Below are positions 1 to 8,730 of a DNA stretch of 64,000 bases, one piece after another. The notes below the pieces were generated by a model, which did not search any database, had not been told where the DNA came from, and was given only the letters and a program-made list of their open reading frames with translations. A program made the translations under genes and the position numbers. Within the stretch, counting starts at the first letter, position 1. Every line of letters starts with the position of its first letter. Source of the DNA: Caproicibacter sp046707225 (GTDB taxonomy: Bacteria; Bacillota; Clostridia; Oscillospirales; Acutalibacteraceae); the NCBI RefSeq assembly GCF_046707225.1, contig NZ_JBJKOP010000051.1:62001-126000 (forward strand). Reading direction: 5' to 3'.

Positions 1-1044
1 CGAAACCGCGCATGCCTTGCACAGCGCCAGCTGGCACTTGTCGTTCGTAATATAATTGGCGAAATCGATCGCAGCCTTGTGGTTCTTGCTGGCCGCGGGA
101 ACAACCATATTCATCAGCGCGTCGTAAACAAACCCTGATTTTCCGACCATGGCATTCGCAATCGCCGTCGTTTTGTAAATATTCGGAGCCTCATCTTTAA
201 TTCTGTTGATCGTCTCGCCGGATGAATTGATGACGGCGAGCTTTCCGGTTTCAAACAGCTTAATCGATGTGTCCCAATCGCCCCAGCCGGTCTTCGGCAG
301 CAGGCCCTTCGACGTCATATCTTTCAGCTCTGTGATTTTGGAAAGCGTCTGGTCATTGTTGAAGGCGGCGGTCTTCTTGTCTTCGCTCAGCATCGGAACG
401 CCGTCGAGGAACAGCGCGTGATTGAACTCCTCCGGCATATAAAGGTAAGCGCCGGTCTTGTCCTTCATGGTTTTCGCAAGTTTGTCGGCTTCTTCATAGG
501 TCTTCGGAACGGAAGTGACCCCGGCTTTTTCGAACAGCGCCTTGTTATAAATCATCACACACGGAGCCGCGTACCACGGGAACGCGTAAACGGAATCGCC
601 TACGCGCGCGGAATCATAAAGAGACTTTATGTAAATTCCCTTCTGCTCCGGCGTCGCTTCCTTTTCCAGATCGACGATTGCGTTTTTGGCGACAAGCGCC
701 AGCGTCATCTGCGTGTTCAGGTTCACAACATCCGGGGATTTTCCCCCGGCGGAAGCCGTGATCAGCTTCTGCTGAATGGACTCATACGGAAGATCAACCC
801 ATTTTATGGTAACGTTCTTATGCTCCGCTTCGTAGTCTTTGATCAAGCCGTTGAACAGGTCGGTAAAAGTCGGTTGCATGGAGATGGTCCACCATTCCAC
901 CGTAACCGGCGCGGAATCGGAACCGGAGCTTGTTTTTCCGGCCGCTGCGCTGCTTGCCGGGGAAGAGCCCGAACAGCCGGACAGAGCAGAACCAACTATG
1001 CCAAGTGCAAGGATTGTTGCAAGGATTCTCTTGGAAACACGCAT
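1..1044 (-). CDS. Sugar ABC transporter substrate-binding lipoprotein, 3' end cut by window
   Basis: Reading leftward from an ATG at 1044, the product starts MRVSKRILATILALGI and has a lipobox (LSGC, around residues 21-24), so it is an exported lipoprotein anchored outside the membrane. The body has the pattern of family 1 extracellular sugar-binding proteins: VEWWTISMQPTF near the mature N-terminus, then PDVVNLNTQMT, PWYAAPCVMIYNKALFEKAG and LPKTGWGDWDTSIKLFETGKLA. The first 348 residues are present; the C-terminus lies beyond base 1. A good ribosome binding site (AGAGGGGTGT) precedes the ATG. Family membership implies carbohydrate uptake, but the sugar is unknown, and its permeases should lie to the left of the window. 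Transcription probably starts about 180 bases upstream from the promoter at 1230-1257. Confidence 0.88.
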   Translation of the reverse strand, partial: MRVSKRILATILALGIVGSALSGCSGSSPASSAAAGKTSSGSDSAPVTVEWWTISMQPTFTDLFNGLIKDYEAEHKNVTIKWVDLPYESIQQKLITASAGGKSPDVVNLNTQMTLALVAKNAIVDLEKEATPEQKGIYIKSLYDSARVGDSVYAFPWYAAPCVMIYNKALFEKAGVTSVPKTYEEADKLAKTMKDKTGAYLYMPEEFNHALFLDGVPMLSEDKKTAAFNNDQTLSKITELKDMTSKGLLPKTGWGDWDTSIKLFETGKLAVINSSGETINRIKDEAPNIYKTTAIANAMVGKSGFVYDALMNMVVPAASKNHKAAIDFANYITNDKCQLALCKACAVS

Positions 1045-1619
1045 ATTGACACCCCTCTTAAAAATTATTGAAAGTGATACCGCAGCGAAAAAGCGGACAC
1101 GTCTCCCGGTGAAAGCGCCTGAATGGAAGAAGGACCGGTCTGTCGAATGCGATAACACTTGCTCCCCTGAAAATGAAGTTTTAAATTTTGGAGCGGCATC
1201 CGGCTGCCGTTCCCCGATTTGCTGGTTCAAGTATAGCACAATAAAAAATATTTTCAATAGATTTTGAAAATTATTTTTTATATACAGTTTTATTGAGCAT
1301 TTTATAGAAATATATGTCTAGTTACTATATAATATAACAATAAATCTCTTTAAAAAATATAATAAGCTATGAATATAAAAAATATTTTTATTTTTTCTTT
1401 TTAGAGGCAGAGCCTTGTGCCGCAGACCTGCCGCTTAAATTCCTTTTAATTTTGAAAGTTTCAAGCCTCCATAATGCAATTTTTTTGAAAAGTCTCCGTT
1501 TCTTTTAAAGGGATCGCTCCTCCCGCGCTTGACGGAAGCACCGGCAAAAGCTAGAATAAATCCGCCGGCCGGAAAATCCGGAATCGGCTCAACAGCAACT
1601 GAAAACGGAGGCGCTTGCC
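1045..1619. other. Intergenic region, AT-rich
   Basis: This 575-base gap between divergent genes contains the minus-strand promoter described separately and an AT-rich tract from about 1245 to 1400. I see no convincing gene; the short open frames here lack ribosome binding sites and family features. A plus-strand promoter for the gene at 1620 could not be pinned down. Confidence 0.6.
1230..1257 (-). promoter_or_regulatory. Sigma-A-type promoter for the sugar-binding lipoprotein gene
   Basis: On the minus strand TTGAAA (1252-1257) and TATACT (1230-1235) are separated by 16 bases in an AT-rich stretch. Transcription would start near 1223, giving a leader of about 180 bases. A 12-of-14 match to the catabolite-responsive element (TGAAAGCGCCTGAA, 1110-1123) lies within that leader, where CcpA binding would block elongation; this second site is only a weak candidate. 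Confidence 0.6.
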
Positions 1620-2468
1620 ATGGAACTGCAGTACCTGGGGACGGCTGCGGCGGAGGGAATCCCCGCGCTGTTCTGCCAATGTCCGCTTTGCAAAACGGCG
1701 CGCAGTCTCAGGGGAAAAGAGATTCGCGGACGCTCCGGCCTTGTCGTCGACGGCCGGCTGATGATTGACTTCCCGCCGGATATCTTGTCCTATGCCGTCC
1801 GGTTTGACCTTGACCTTGCCAAAATCAAATTCCTCGTCGTCACGCACAGCCATACGGACCATTTCGCACCGGCCGATCTCGTTCTCAGGCTCCCTGGCTG
1901 CTATTGCAGCATCACGGACGGCGAACCTGTGATCCGTGTGTACGGGAACAGCGAAGTTCTCCGTCTGACAAGGCGGGCGCTTCGCGCCGAATATCAAACG
2001 GACCATGTTGATTTTATGAGTACCGGCCTGTTGAAGGCATTTTGCAAGGCACAGCTCGGCTCTTACGAAGTCACCCCCCTTCCGGCCGCGCACAAACCCG
2101 ACGAAGAAGCTTTCATCTACCTTCTGCAAAAGGGCGGGGCCTCCCTGCTTTACGCCCATGATACCGGTTTTTTTCGTCCGGATGTATTCGAGTATCTGAA
2201 AAAGAGCAAAGTGAGGCTGGATATGGTCAGCCTTGACTGCACCTGCTGTGCGGCCAAGGAAGGAACCGCGCACATGGGTCTTCCTGACGATCTGGAAGTA
2301 CTCAAAACGCTGCGAAGCTTCGGCGCCGTCACAATTGAAACAAAATGCGTAATCAACCATTTCAGCCACAACGGCGGGATGACCCACGCCCAGCTGGAGC
2401 AGGAAGCGAAAAAGCACCATTTCATCGCCGCTTACGACGGCATGAAAATCAGTCTGCCGGAAACCTGA
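1620..2468 (+). CDS. MBL-fold metallo-hydrolase, PhnP-like phosphodiesterase family
   Basis: The 282-residue protein has the metallo-beta-lactamase signature HSHTDHF (around residues 75-81), which supplies the zinc or manganese ligands, and an N-terminal C-x-C-x2-C group (FCQCPLCKT) typical of PhnP-like phosphoribosyl cyclic phosphodiesterases. Further metal-ligand regions are ALPAAHKP, YAHDTGFF and INHFSHNGG. Family knowledge suggests a phosphodiester or cyclic-phosphate hydrolase; no phosphonate (phn) genes are nearby, so the substrate is not known. The ATG is preceded by a strong GGAGG. It stands alone, divergent from the sugar-binding gene, and ends before a strong hairpin terminator shared with the convergent operon. 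Confidence 0.85.
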   Translation: MELQYLGTAAAEGIPALFCQCPLCKTARSLRGKEIRGRSGLVVDGRLMIDFPPDILSYAVRFDLDLAKIKFLVVTHSHTDHFAPADLVLRLPGCYCSITDGEPVIRVYGNSEVLRLTRRALRAEYQTDHVDFMSTGLLKAFCKAQLGSYEVTPLPAAHKPDEEAFIYLLQKGGASLLYAHDTGFFRPDVFEYLKKSKVRLDMVSLDCTCCAAKEGTAHMGLPDDLEVLKTLRSFGAVTIETKCVINHFSHNGGMTHAQLEQEAKKHHFIAAYDGMKISLPET

Positions 2469-2555
2469 CAATCCGCACGCCCGCAAGGCTCTTTCCTAGG
2501 CGTTCCCTGTTCTAATCCTCGGTCAGTCCGTTCCGCTCATTGAACTGTCTGTTTT

Positions 2556-2607
2556 CAAAAAAGGCCGGGGCAGCCATCCTGTAAGGGATGGCTGCCCCGG
2601 CCTTTTT
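2556..2607. terminator. Bidirectional intrinsic terminator
   Basis: A stem of more than 20 bp (GGCCGGGGCAGCCATCC and its complement, short TGTAA-type loop) is flanked by an A-run on the left and a T-run on the right. It would end the metallo-hydrolase gene on the plus strand and the six-gene sugar operon on the minus strand. Confidence 0.9.
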
Positions 2608-2649
2608 GGGGAAATCTGCGGCCCGGAAAAATGCAGGTGTGCGGATTTC

Positions 2650-3882
2650 CTACGACAAAGGCTTGGATTCCGGCGTCTTTCCAAAGGAAAAATAGAAATT
2701 TATATTTTTGCATGCAGAAAAGTCCTTCTCCTTGAAAGCCGCTTCAATTCTCGGGCGGGTCTCCGGGGTTACGGTTGTGAGGATCCGGCCATTTTCCGTT
2801 AACATTGAAATAAGCTGCTGAAAAAAGCCCTCCGGATAGGCCAGCGCTCCTGTATCGTATTCCACAACGATCAGGTCAAACCCGCCGCCGGAAAAAAACC
2901 GGCCGACATCATCCGGTGAACCAAAAACACAGGGCTCGCAGATTGTGGCAAGATCCGCGAGGGTTTCCTGTGCCGTTGTCAAATAAGAGAGCCTCACTTC
3001 GCTGTTGCCCCACCTGCGATATTTGTTCTTGATCTGAAGCAACGACGCCCCGCAGGAAGAGCCGATGCCAAGGACCCGGACCGGATCCGTTTTCCTGCAG
3101 TCGGCCAGAGCCACCAGAGTGTCGTCGATTTCACTCGCAATCCAGGAATCGACACCGAATTTTTGATGAAACAGCGAACGGTTTCTTACCGCCAGATTAT
3201 CTTCAAAGTATTCGTTGTTGAAGGTGACGGAACCGAAATGATGCACATAGGTATCCGCGGCGAGAACCAGCCGGTAACCCAGCCGCCGGATTCGGAAGCT
3301 GATCGCATCGTCGTCGTACGAGCCCGGATTAAAATCCTCATCGAACCCGCCGATTTTTTGTATTGTGTCCGTGCGGAACAGGCAGGTGTAAGTCACCAGG
3401 CGCAATCTGTCTTCCCAGAAGCGCGAGTTGCTGTGGTTGTACTGGTCCGCGACGTTCTGCATTTCTTCCATGGAGCGGCACGGCAGCGTAATCTGCTGCC
3501 GGTTGGAGGAATAACTGCAGACCGGAACCGCCATTCCGATTTTGGGATCCGATTCCATACAGGCAACCAGATTCTTTAACCAGCGGCTTGTCGGAATAAT
3601 ATCGTTGCTGAGGTTCATGGTGTATTTCCCCTCCGCAAGCCGGAACCCGCTATTGATCGCCCGATCGACCCCGACGTTTTTCGGGAAGCTGACCTTTTTC
3701 TCATTCGGAAGGCTGTTGAAAAACTCTTCCGTCCCGTCGGAGGAGCCGTTGTTCACGGTAATCAGTTCGTAATCCACGTCCGTTGTATACCGGTACAGGT
3801 TTTCCACGCAAAGCTTCGTATAATCCAGATGGTTATAGGCCAGCAGCACGACGCTGACGGTCGGTTTTTGATGCTCGGACAT
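2650..3882 (-). CDS. Family 2 glycosyltransferase with C-terminal Rossmann-like domain
   Basis: The 410-residue protein begins with a GT-A fold of family 2: VSVVLLAYNHLDYTKLCVEN, a nucleotide-binding VNNGSSDGT, and a GFDEDFNPGSYDDDAISFR acceptor-side motif; a DxD-like segment lies between. Residues from about 270 (RVLGIGSSCGASLLQIK through FDLIVVEY and LTENGRILTTV) resemble a degenerate class I methyltransferase or Rossmann domain. It is the last gene of the leftward CDP-sugar operon, 6 bases after rfbH, and probably transfers the sugar made by that operon. By genetic linkage the acceptor may be the collagen-like proteins encoded divergently, but this is inference. No signal peptide or membrane segment, so it is cytoplasmic. 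Confidence 0.87.
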   Translation of the reverse strand: MSEHQKPTVSVVLLAYNHLDYTKLCVENLYRYTTDVDYELITVNNGSSDGTEEFFNSLPNEKKVSFPKNVGVDRAINSGFRLAEGKYTMNLSNDIIPTSRWLKNLVACMESDPKIGMAVPVCSYSSNRQQITLPCRSMEEMQNVADQYNHSNSRFWEDRLRLVTYTCLFRTDTIQKIGGFDEDFNPGSYDDDAISFRIRRLGYRLVLAADTYVHHFGSVTFNNEYFEDNLAVRNRSLFHQKFGVDSWIASEIDDTLVALADCRKTDPVRVLGIGSSCGASLLQIKNKYRRWGNSEVRLSYLTTAQETLADLATICEPCVFGSPDDVGRFFSGGGFDLIVVEYDTGALAYPEGFFQQLISMLTENGRILTTVTPETRPRIEAAFKEKDFSACKNINFYFSFGKTPESKPLS

Positions 3883-3888
3883 TAAAAC

Positions 3889-5256
3889 TCAGTCCTCCGT
3901 TCCAACGGTCTTTTCCGCAATTTTGGAAAGAAAGCGGCGCAGCACATCAAGAATATAGTGAATCATTTCGTTTGTGATGCCGGGATACACACCGATAAAA
4001 AACGATCCGTTCAAGGTCTTTTCCGTGTGAATCAGCTCTCCGGCGGTACGGCTTCGGATGTTTCGGTACCCGGGATGGCGCAGGATATTCCCGGCAAACA
4101 GCATTCTGGTCTCAATTTGATTCTGTTCCAGATACGTGACAAGTTCTTTCCGTGTAAACGGCGCGTCGTCCCGTACGGTAAGGGGAAACGCAAACCAGGA
4201 CGGCTCCGCCTTTGGCAGGGCCCTTGGCAAAATGAAATATTCTTCGTACTGTTTCACGCCGTTCAAAAGCGTTTCAAAGTTCTCGCGGCGTCTTTTGGTA
4301 AACTCCGGCAGCTTTTTCAGCTGTTCGACTCCGACCGCACACTGCAGGTCGAGAGGCTTCAAATTGTAGCCGATGTTGCTGTAAATATATTTATGATCAT
4401 AGCCGTCTGGCAGTCCGTCAAAAATCTGGTCAAACCGATGCCCGCAGGCGCCGTTCGGATTTCGTTCCCCGGTTCTGCAGTAGCAGGCGCGCCCCCAGTC
4501 GCGCAGGGAAAGAGCCTGCCGGTACAGGTTCAGGCTGTTGGTCAGCAGCGCGCCGCCCTCCCCCATGGTGATGTGGTGCGCCGCGTAAAAGCTGTAGGTC
4601 GAAAGATCGCCGAAGGTTCCGCAGCGTTTCCCGTCGTAAAAGGAATCCAGCGCGTCGCAGGTGTCTTCCAATACATACAGACTGTGTTTCTTTGCAAATT
4701 CCATGATACGGTCCATTTCCGCGGGATTCCCCAGCGTATGCGCCAGCACGACGGCGCGGGTCCTGTCGGAGAGCGCCGACTCCAGTCTGCCCGCATCCAG
4801 ATTGTAGGTTCCTTCTTCCACGTCGATGAAAACGGGAATCAAACCGTACTGCAGAATCGGATTCAGCGTTGTCGGGAAGGCGAGCGCCGTGGTGATCACC
4901 TCATCGCCCGGCCTGAGCGGATGCGCAAGATTCGGCGAACAGAGCGCGCCGACCGCCAGCAGGTTGGCGGAGGAACCCGAGTTGGTCACAAGGCCGTAGT
5001 TCATCCCCATGCGCCGGGAAAAGTCGGAAACAAACCGATCCCCCTTTTCCCCAAGCGTCAGCCAGAAATCAAGCGCGCAATCAACGGCCGCCTGCATCTC
5101 CCGTTCGTCAAAGACGCGGCCCGCGTAATGAATTCTGCTCTTTCCCGGAATAAATTTTTCCTCCTGTTGTCTCAGTTTGAAGATTTCCTTTGTTTTCTCC
5201 AGAATCTCACGCCGCAGCGATTCCTCCGTCTCCACGGTCCCGCCCTCTTTCCTCAT
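3889..5256 (-). CDS. rfbH: CDP-4-keto-6-deoxy-D-glucose 3-dehydrase (E1), RfbH/DdhC
   Basis: The 455-residue protein belongs to the DegT/AHBA-type PLP fold but has histidine in place of the usual PLP-binding lysine (SFYAAHHITMGEGGAL, near residue 230). This is the hallmark of E1, the PMP-dependent dehydrase that removes the 3-hydroxyl of CDP-4-keto-6-deoxyglucose. Other hallmarks are TNSGSSANLLA, the RDWGRACYC segment and ERNPNGACGHRF. E1 normally needs an iron-sulfur reductase (E3); none is encoded in the window. The ATG overlaps the stop of the upstream aminotransferase gene as ATGA, with GGAG five bases upstream, implying translational coupling. It is the fifth gene of the six-gene operon. 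Confidence 0.93.
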   Translation of the reverse strand: MRKEGGTVETEESLRREILEKTKEIFKLRQQEEKFIPGKSRIHYAGRVFDEREMQAAVDCALDFWLTLGEKGDRFVSDFSRRMGMNYGLVTNSGSSANLLAVGALCSPNLAHPLRPGDEVITTALAFPTTLNPILQYGLIPVFIDVEEGTYNLDAGRLESALSDRTRAVVLAHTLGNPAEMDRIMEFAKKHSLYVLEDTCDALDSFYDGKRCGTFGDLSTYSFYAAHHITMGEGGALLTNSLNLYRQALSLRDWGRACYCRTGERNPNGACGHRFDQIFDGLPDGYDHKYIYSNIGYNLKPLDLQCAVGVEQLKKLPEFTKRRRENFETLLNGVKQYEEYFILPRALPKAEPSWFAFPLTVRDDAPFTRKELVTYLEQNQIETRMLFAGNILRHPGYRNIRSRTAGELIHTEKTLNGSFFIGVYPGITNEMIHYILDVLRRFLSKIAEKTVGTED

Positions 5257-6353
5257 AGAAGCTCCAGAAAAGTATCGCAGACAAAATCCACGTCCTCATC
5301 GGTCATATTTGCCGCGGACGGCAGGCAGATACCCTTTTGCTCGATCGCCGCGCAGACCGGGTTATCAAACCGCTGTTCGTACATCGGGAACCGGCTCATG
5401 CGGGGGAACGCGGGTCTTGCATGGATATTCCGGGCGCGCAGTTCCTCCAGAATCCGGTCGCGCTTTTCCTGCGAAACGCCGGGCAGCAGCAGGGACGGAT
5501 AGCAATAGTTGCTTCTGCAGCCCTCCCGTTCGCGCACCAGCCTGATTTTGCCGATTTCCCCAAGATTGCTGTCGTAGCGTTCAAAAAGATTTCTCTTCTT
5601 TTGTATCAGATCCTCCACACGTTCCAGCTGCGCCAATGCCAGCGCGGCGGAAAGATTGCTGATGGTGTACTGGTACCCGAGCTCGTCGGACCAGAACACC
5701 GCCTTGCGGTCCGTCCTCCCCATATCCGACAGACGGTAAGCCTTCCGGTAAAGGTCTTCGCTGTCGGTCAGCAAAACTCCTCCTTCACCGCTGACCGTCA
5801 TTTTCGCTCCCTGAAAGCTGAAACAGGAAAAGTCGCCGAACGAACCGACCTTTTTGCCGTGATATTCCGCTCCGACCGCCGGAGCCGCGTCCTCAATGAC
5901 GAAAAGGCCGTATTCCTCCGCGATCTTCATAATTTCATCCATCATGGCGGGCTGGCCGAACGAATGCACCAGCATGATCGCGCGGGTTCTGGGCGTGATC
6001 GCCTTTCTGACGCAGTCCGGATCAATCGTCCAGGTATCCGGCTCCACGTCGGCGAACACGCATTTCGCCCCCGTGTAAGCAACCGCGTGGGCGGTGGCAA
6101 CCCAGCTGAAATCGGTGACGATGACCTCGTCGTCCTCTCCCAGTCCCAGGGCGGCGCAGGCCAGATGCAGCGCATGGGTGCAGCAGTGAACCGCAATCGC
6201 GTACTTGACGCCCACGTATTCGGCAAACGCTTTTTCCAGGCGTTTGATGTAATCCTCACAATGTTCGTACCATCCGTTTTGCACGGCGTCCAGAACATAG
6301 GACACTTCCTTTTCCGTAATGGACGGTCCCGCAAAGCTGATTTTATGGTTCAA
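5253..6353 (-). CDS. DegT/DnrJ/EryC1/StrS-family sugar aminotransferase
   Basis: The 366-residue protein has the full PLP aminotransferase pattern: VHCCTHALHLACAALG, VIEDAAPAVGAEYHGK and the lysine-bearing FSFQGAKMTVSGEGG (near residue 180), so unlike RfbH it keeps the catalytic lysine. It resembles perosamine synthetase-type enzymes that transaminate 4-keto sugars with glutamate. It uses a TTG start with a good GGAGGG upstream and lies 16 bases after the ThDP-GNAT gene. In this operon it could aminate the 4-keto (or another keto) group of a CDP-6-deoxy or CDP-3,6-dideoxy sugar. The exact substrate cannot be read from sequence. Confidence 0.88.
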   Translation of the reverse strand: MNHKISFAGPSITEKEVSYVLDAVQNGWYEHCEDYIKRLEKAFAEYVGVKYAIAVHCCTHALHLACAALGLGEDDEVIVTDFSWVATAHAVAYTGAKCVFADVEPDTWTIDPDCVRKAITPRTRAIMLVHSFGQPAMMDEIMKIAEEYGLFVIEDAAPAVGAEYHGKKVGSFGDFSCFSFQGAKMTVSGEGGVLLTDSEDLYRKAYRLSDMGRTDRKAVFWSDELGYQYTISNLSAALALAQLERVEDLIQKKRNLFERYDSNLGEIGKIRLVREREGCRSNYCYPSLLLPGVSQEKRDRILEELRARNIHARPAFPRMSRFPMYEQRFDNPVCAAIEQKGICLPSAANMTDEDVDFVCDTFLELL

Positions 6354-6369
6354 CAGATTTCCCTCCCGT

Positions 6370-8724
6370 TCAATTTGTTTCAGTAGTATTTTCTTCGCTA
6401 TACCGCATCACCGTATGACACTTTCCCTCTCCGTTCTCGCCCGTCTGTTCTTCCCGCTCCACCGCGAACCCGTTCTTCCTGTAAAAACGGATTGCATGGG
6501 GATTATCCTGAAACACCCGCAGGCGGATTACTTTCAGGCCAAGCTCGCGCCGCCCCCAGCGCAGCAGCGCCATGAGCGCGAAGCCCATCAGGCCGGGGCG
6601 CGCGCTTTTTTCTCCGCGCAGGACGGCATCCACCTCGCAGCTCTTTTCCTCATAATCAAAACCTGCAAAGCCAATGTGGCCGACCGGCTTTCCGTCCGGC
6701 GCCTGAATCAGAAATAAAAGGCGGTCTTCTTTTCCGATAACCAGGCGGTCAAGCCAGACGGCGGTTCTTTCCGGCGTTGCCGTAAAGGGTTTTGCATTCA
6801 ATCCCGGATTTTCATTTCTCCATTTTGAAAGCAGGGATTCGATTCCCGGCAGGGAAACGCGGAAATCCGCCGTGATCGGCCTCAGGAAAGCGGCGGCAGC
6901 GCCGCTTTCATCCGGCACTGGAATCCTGCGTGGCGAAAAATCCCCGCCGACGCCTTTATACCGGTTGAAAACCGCCCTGATTTTAGCGCGATACCGCCGG
7001 GCTTCCCCGTACGGCTCGACAATCATGTTCCTGCGTAATTCTTCCCGCGGCAGCAGGGGATTCTGGTCCTCGACCGGGCGGCCGACCTCCAGCTTCGGAA
7101 CGACCAGAGTCGTTTGCGGCAGCGCAAACTCAATCAGCGCCGGCTCAGGCGAATTGAGCAGCTCCGACAGCTTTTCCGGAGATTCCCCCTCTCGTACGCG
7201 CGTATTTTCAATTCCATAGGCACCGGCAATTTTGCAAAAATCCGGTGCTCCGTAATCGTCGACCGTCGCGTTCAGCCTTCCGTCGAAATACAGTTCCTGA
7301 AACTGCCGTATCATGCCGAGACTTTGATTGTTGAACACCAGAATCTTTACCGGGATACGGTCGCGCGCAAGGACTTCCAGCTCCTGCAGGTTCATCTGCA
7401 TGCCGCCGTCGCCCGTGACCGCCAGAACCTTTCCCCGGCTTCCGGCATACCACGCGCCGACGGCGCAGGGCAGCGCGAATCCCATCGCCCCCATGCCGCC
7501 CGAGGTCAAAAGCCGGTTTCCTGCCGAAAGGTGAAGGGACTGCGCCGCCCACATCTGATTCTGCCCTACATCCAGACAGACGGTGTCATCCGGGCCGATC
7601 AGTCCGGAGAGACGTTCAAGAATCCGGTTCGGGTTCCCCGGCCCGTTTTCCCCTCCGGCAGGATACCGGTTTTGATAACCCCGAACGGTTTTCCTCCATT
7701 CCTCCGTATCGGAGCAAATCTTGCCGGCATGGGAAAGCAGCTCTTCCAGAAACGCCCCCGCGTCGGCCTGAATTTGAAATTCATTCCTTTTTATCTCATG
7801 TTCCAGTTCGTCAGGATCAATATCAACCCGGATCAGCCTTGCGCCCCTGGCAAAGCTTTCCGGGTTTGTTCCGGTCTGGCGGGTATCAAGACGCGTTCCA
7901 ACCGCCAGAACAAGGTCGCTGTTCGCAACGGTGAAATTCGCGCAGCGGCAGCCATAGGATCCGATCATGCCGACTGAATTTTCCATTCCCGCGCAAACAT
8001 CCAGCCCCATCAGCGAGGAAACGACGGGGATGCGAAGCCGCCCCGCCAGTTCCCTGAATTTCTGTTCCGCTCCGGACAAACGGATTCCTCCCCCCGCAAG
8101 AAGGACGGGGCGGCGGCTGGCGTTCAGCAATTCCACGACTCTGCCGACGTCCGGTTTTGTTACGGGCGTCGGTGTTTCCCGATCGCCGTCCAGTGCTTCC
8201 GGCGGCACATCCTCCCGCTGAAGATCCATTGGGAGGTCCAGCAGCACGGGCCCCGGCCTTCCGGAAACCGCGATTCGCATGGATTTTTCCAGTTCTCGGC
8301 GAATCTCCATCGGATCCGTCACCCGCACGGCGTATTTTGTAACAGGAGCGGCAATCGAAACAATGTCGGTTTCCTGAAAACCGAGCTGCCTCAGCTTTTT
8401 TCTTCCCTTGTACTCGTAAGTATTGACCTGACCGGTCAGGTAAACGACCGGAACGGAGTCGAAAAACGCGCTTCCGATCCCCGTGACCAGATTTGTCGCG
8501 CCGGGGCCGCTGGTTGCCATGGCAACTCCCGGCGTGCCTTTCCTGCGCGCGTATCCTTCCGCCGCAAACGCCGCCGCCTGCTCATGGCAGCATCCGACCA
8601 GCCTGATTCCGGGGATGCGGTAAAGAGAATCGATCAGATGCGTAACCGCGCCTCCGGGATAGCCAAACACATACTCACAGCCTGTTCCGGCAAGAAAACC
8701 GGCAATATAATCTGAAACTTTCAA
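6370..8724 (-). CDS. Thiamine-diphosphate enzyme (acetolactate synthase-like) fused to a GNAT acyltransferase
   Basis: Residues 1 to about 550 form a complete acetolactate synthase-type ThDP enzyme: PYR domain with the activating glutamate (CCHEQAAAFAAEGYAR), central domain, and PP domain with the ThDP motif GDGGMQMNLQELEVLA followed by FNNQSLGM. Residues of about 630-775 form a GNAT domain (PVGHIGFAGFDYEEKSCEV, then VFQDNPHAIRFYRKNGF), similar to amino-sugar N-acetyltransferases. It starts at TTG 8724 after AAGGGGATAAAG, 6 bases after rfbG. Inside a CDP-sugar operon it recalls YerE of yersiniose biosynthesis, which adds a two-carbon acyl branch to a CDP-3,6-dideoxy-4-ketosugar. The fused acyltransferase suggests that an amino group made by the neighbouring aminotransferase is then acylated. 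Biosynthetic branched-chain amino acid synthesis is less likely given the context. Confidence 0.85.
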   Translation of the reverse strand: MKVSDYIAGFLAGTGCEYVFGYPGGAVTHLIDSLYRIPGIRLVGCCHEQAAAFAAEGYARRKGTPGVAMATSGPGATNLVTGIGSAFFDSVPVVYLTGQVNTYEYKGRKKLRQLGFQETDIVSIAAPVTKYAVRVTDPMEIRRELEKSMRIAVSGRPGPVLLDLPMDLQREDVPPEALDGDRETPTPVTKPDVGRVVELLNASRRPVLLAGGGIRLSGAEQKFRELAGRLRIPVVSSLMGLDVCAGMENSVGMIGSYGCRCANFTVANSDLVLAVGTRLDTRQTGTNPESFARGARLIRVDIDPDELEHEIKRNEFQIQADAGAFLEELLSHAGKICSDTEEWRKTVRGYQNRYPAGGENGPGNPNRILERLSGLIGPDDTVCLDVGQNQMWAAQSLHLSAGNRLLTSGGMGAMGFALPCAVGAWYAGSRGKVLAVTGDGGMQMNLQELEVLARDRIPVKILVFNNQSLGMIRQFQELYFDGRLNATVDDYGAPDFCKIAGAYGIENTRVREGESPEKLSELLNSPEPALIEFALPQTTLVVPKLEVGRPVEDQNPLLPREELRRNMIVEPYGEARRYRAKIRAVFNRYKGVGGDFSPRRIPVPDESGAAAAFLRPITADFRVSLPGIESLLSKWRNENPGLNAKPFTATPERTAVWLDRLVIGKEDRLLFLIQAPDGKPVGHIGFAGFDYEEKSCEVDAVLRGEKSARPGLMGFALMALLRWGRRELGLKVIRLRVFQDNPHAIRFYRKNGFAVEREEQTGENGEGKCHTVMRYSEENTTETN

Positions 8725-8730
8725 TCGACT

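Noticed and set aside
1529..1768. Small plus-strand open frame before the metallo-hydrolase gene
   Set aside because: It overlaps the start of a well-supported gene in another frame and has no ribosome binding site.
3958..5502. Long plus-strand open frame over rfbH and the aminotransferase gene
   Set aside because: It is a shadow of the minus-strand genes, with Arg/Gln/His-rich low-information sequence and no recognisable domain.
6370..8724. Biosynthetic acetolactate synthase (ilvB) for branched-chain amino acids
   Set aside because: No ilvN, ilvC or leu genes are adjacent, the protein has a fused acyltransferase, and it is embedded in a CDP-sugar operon.
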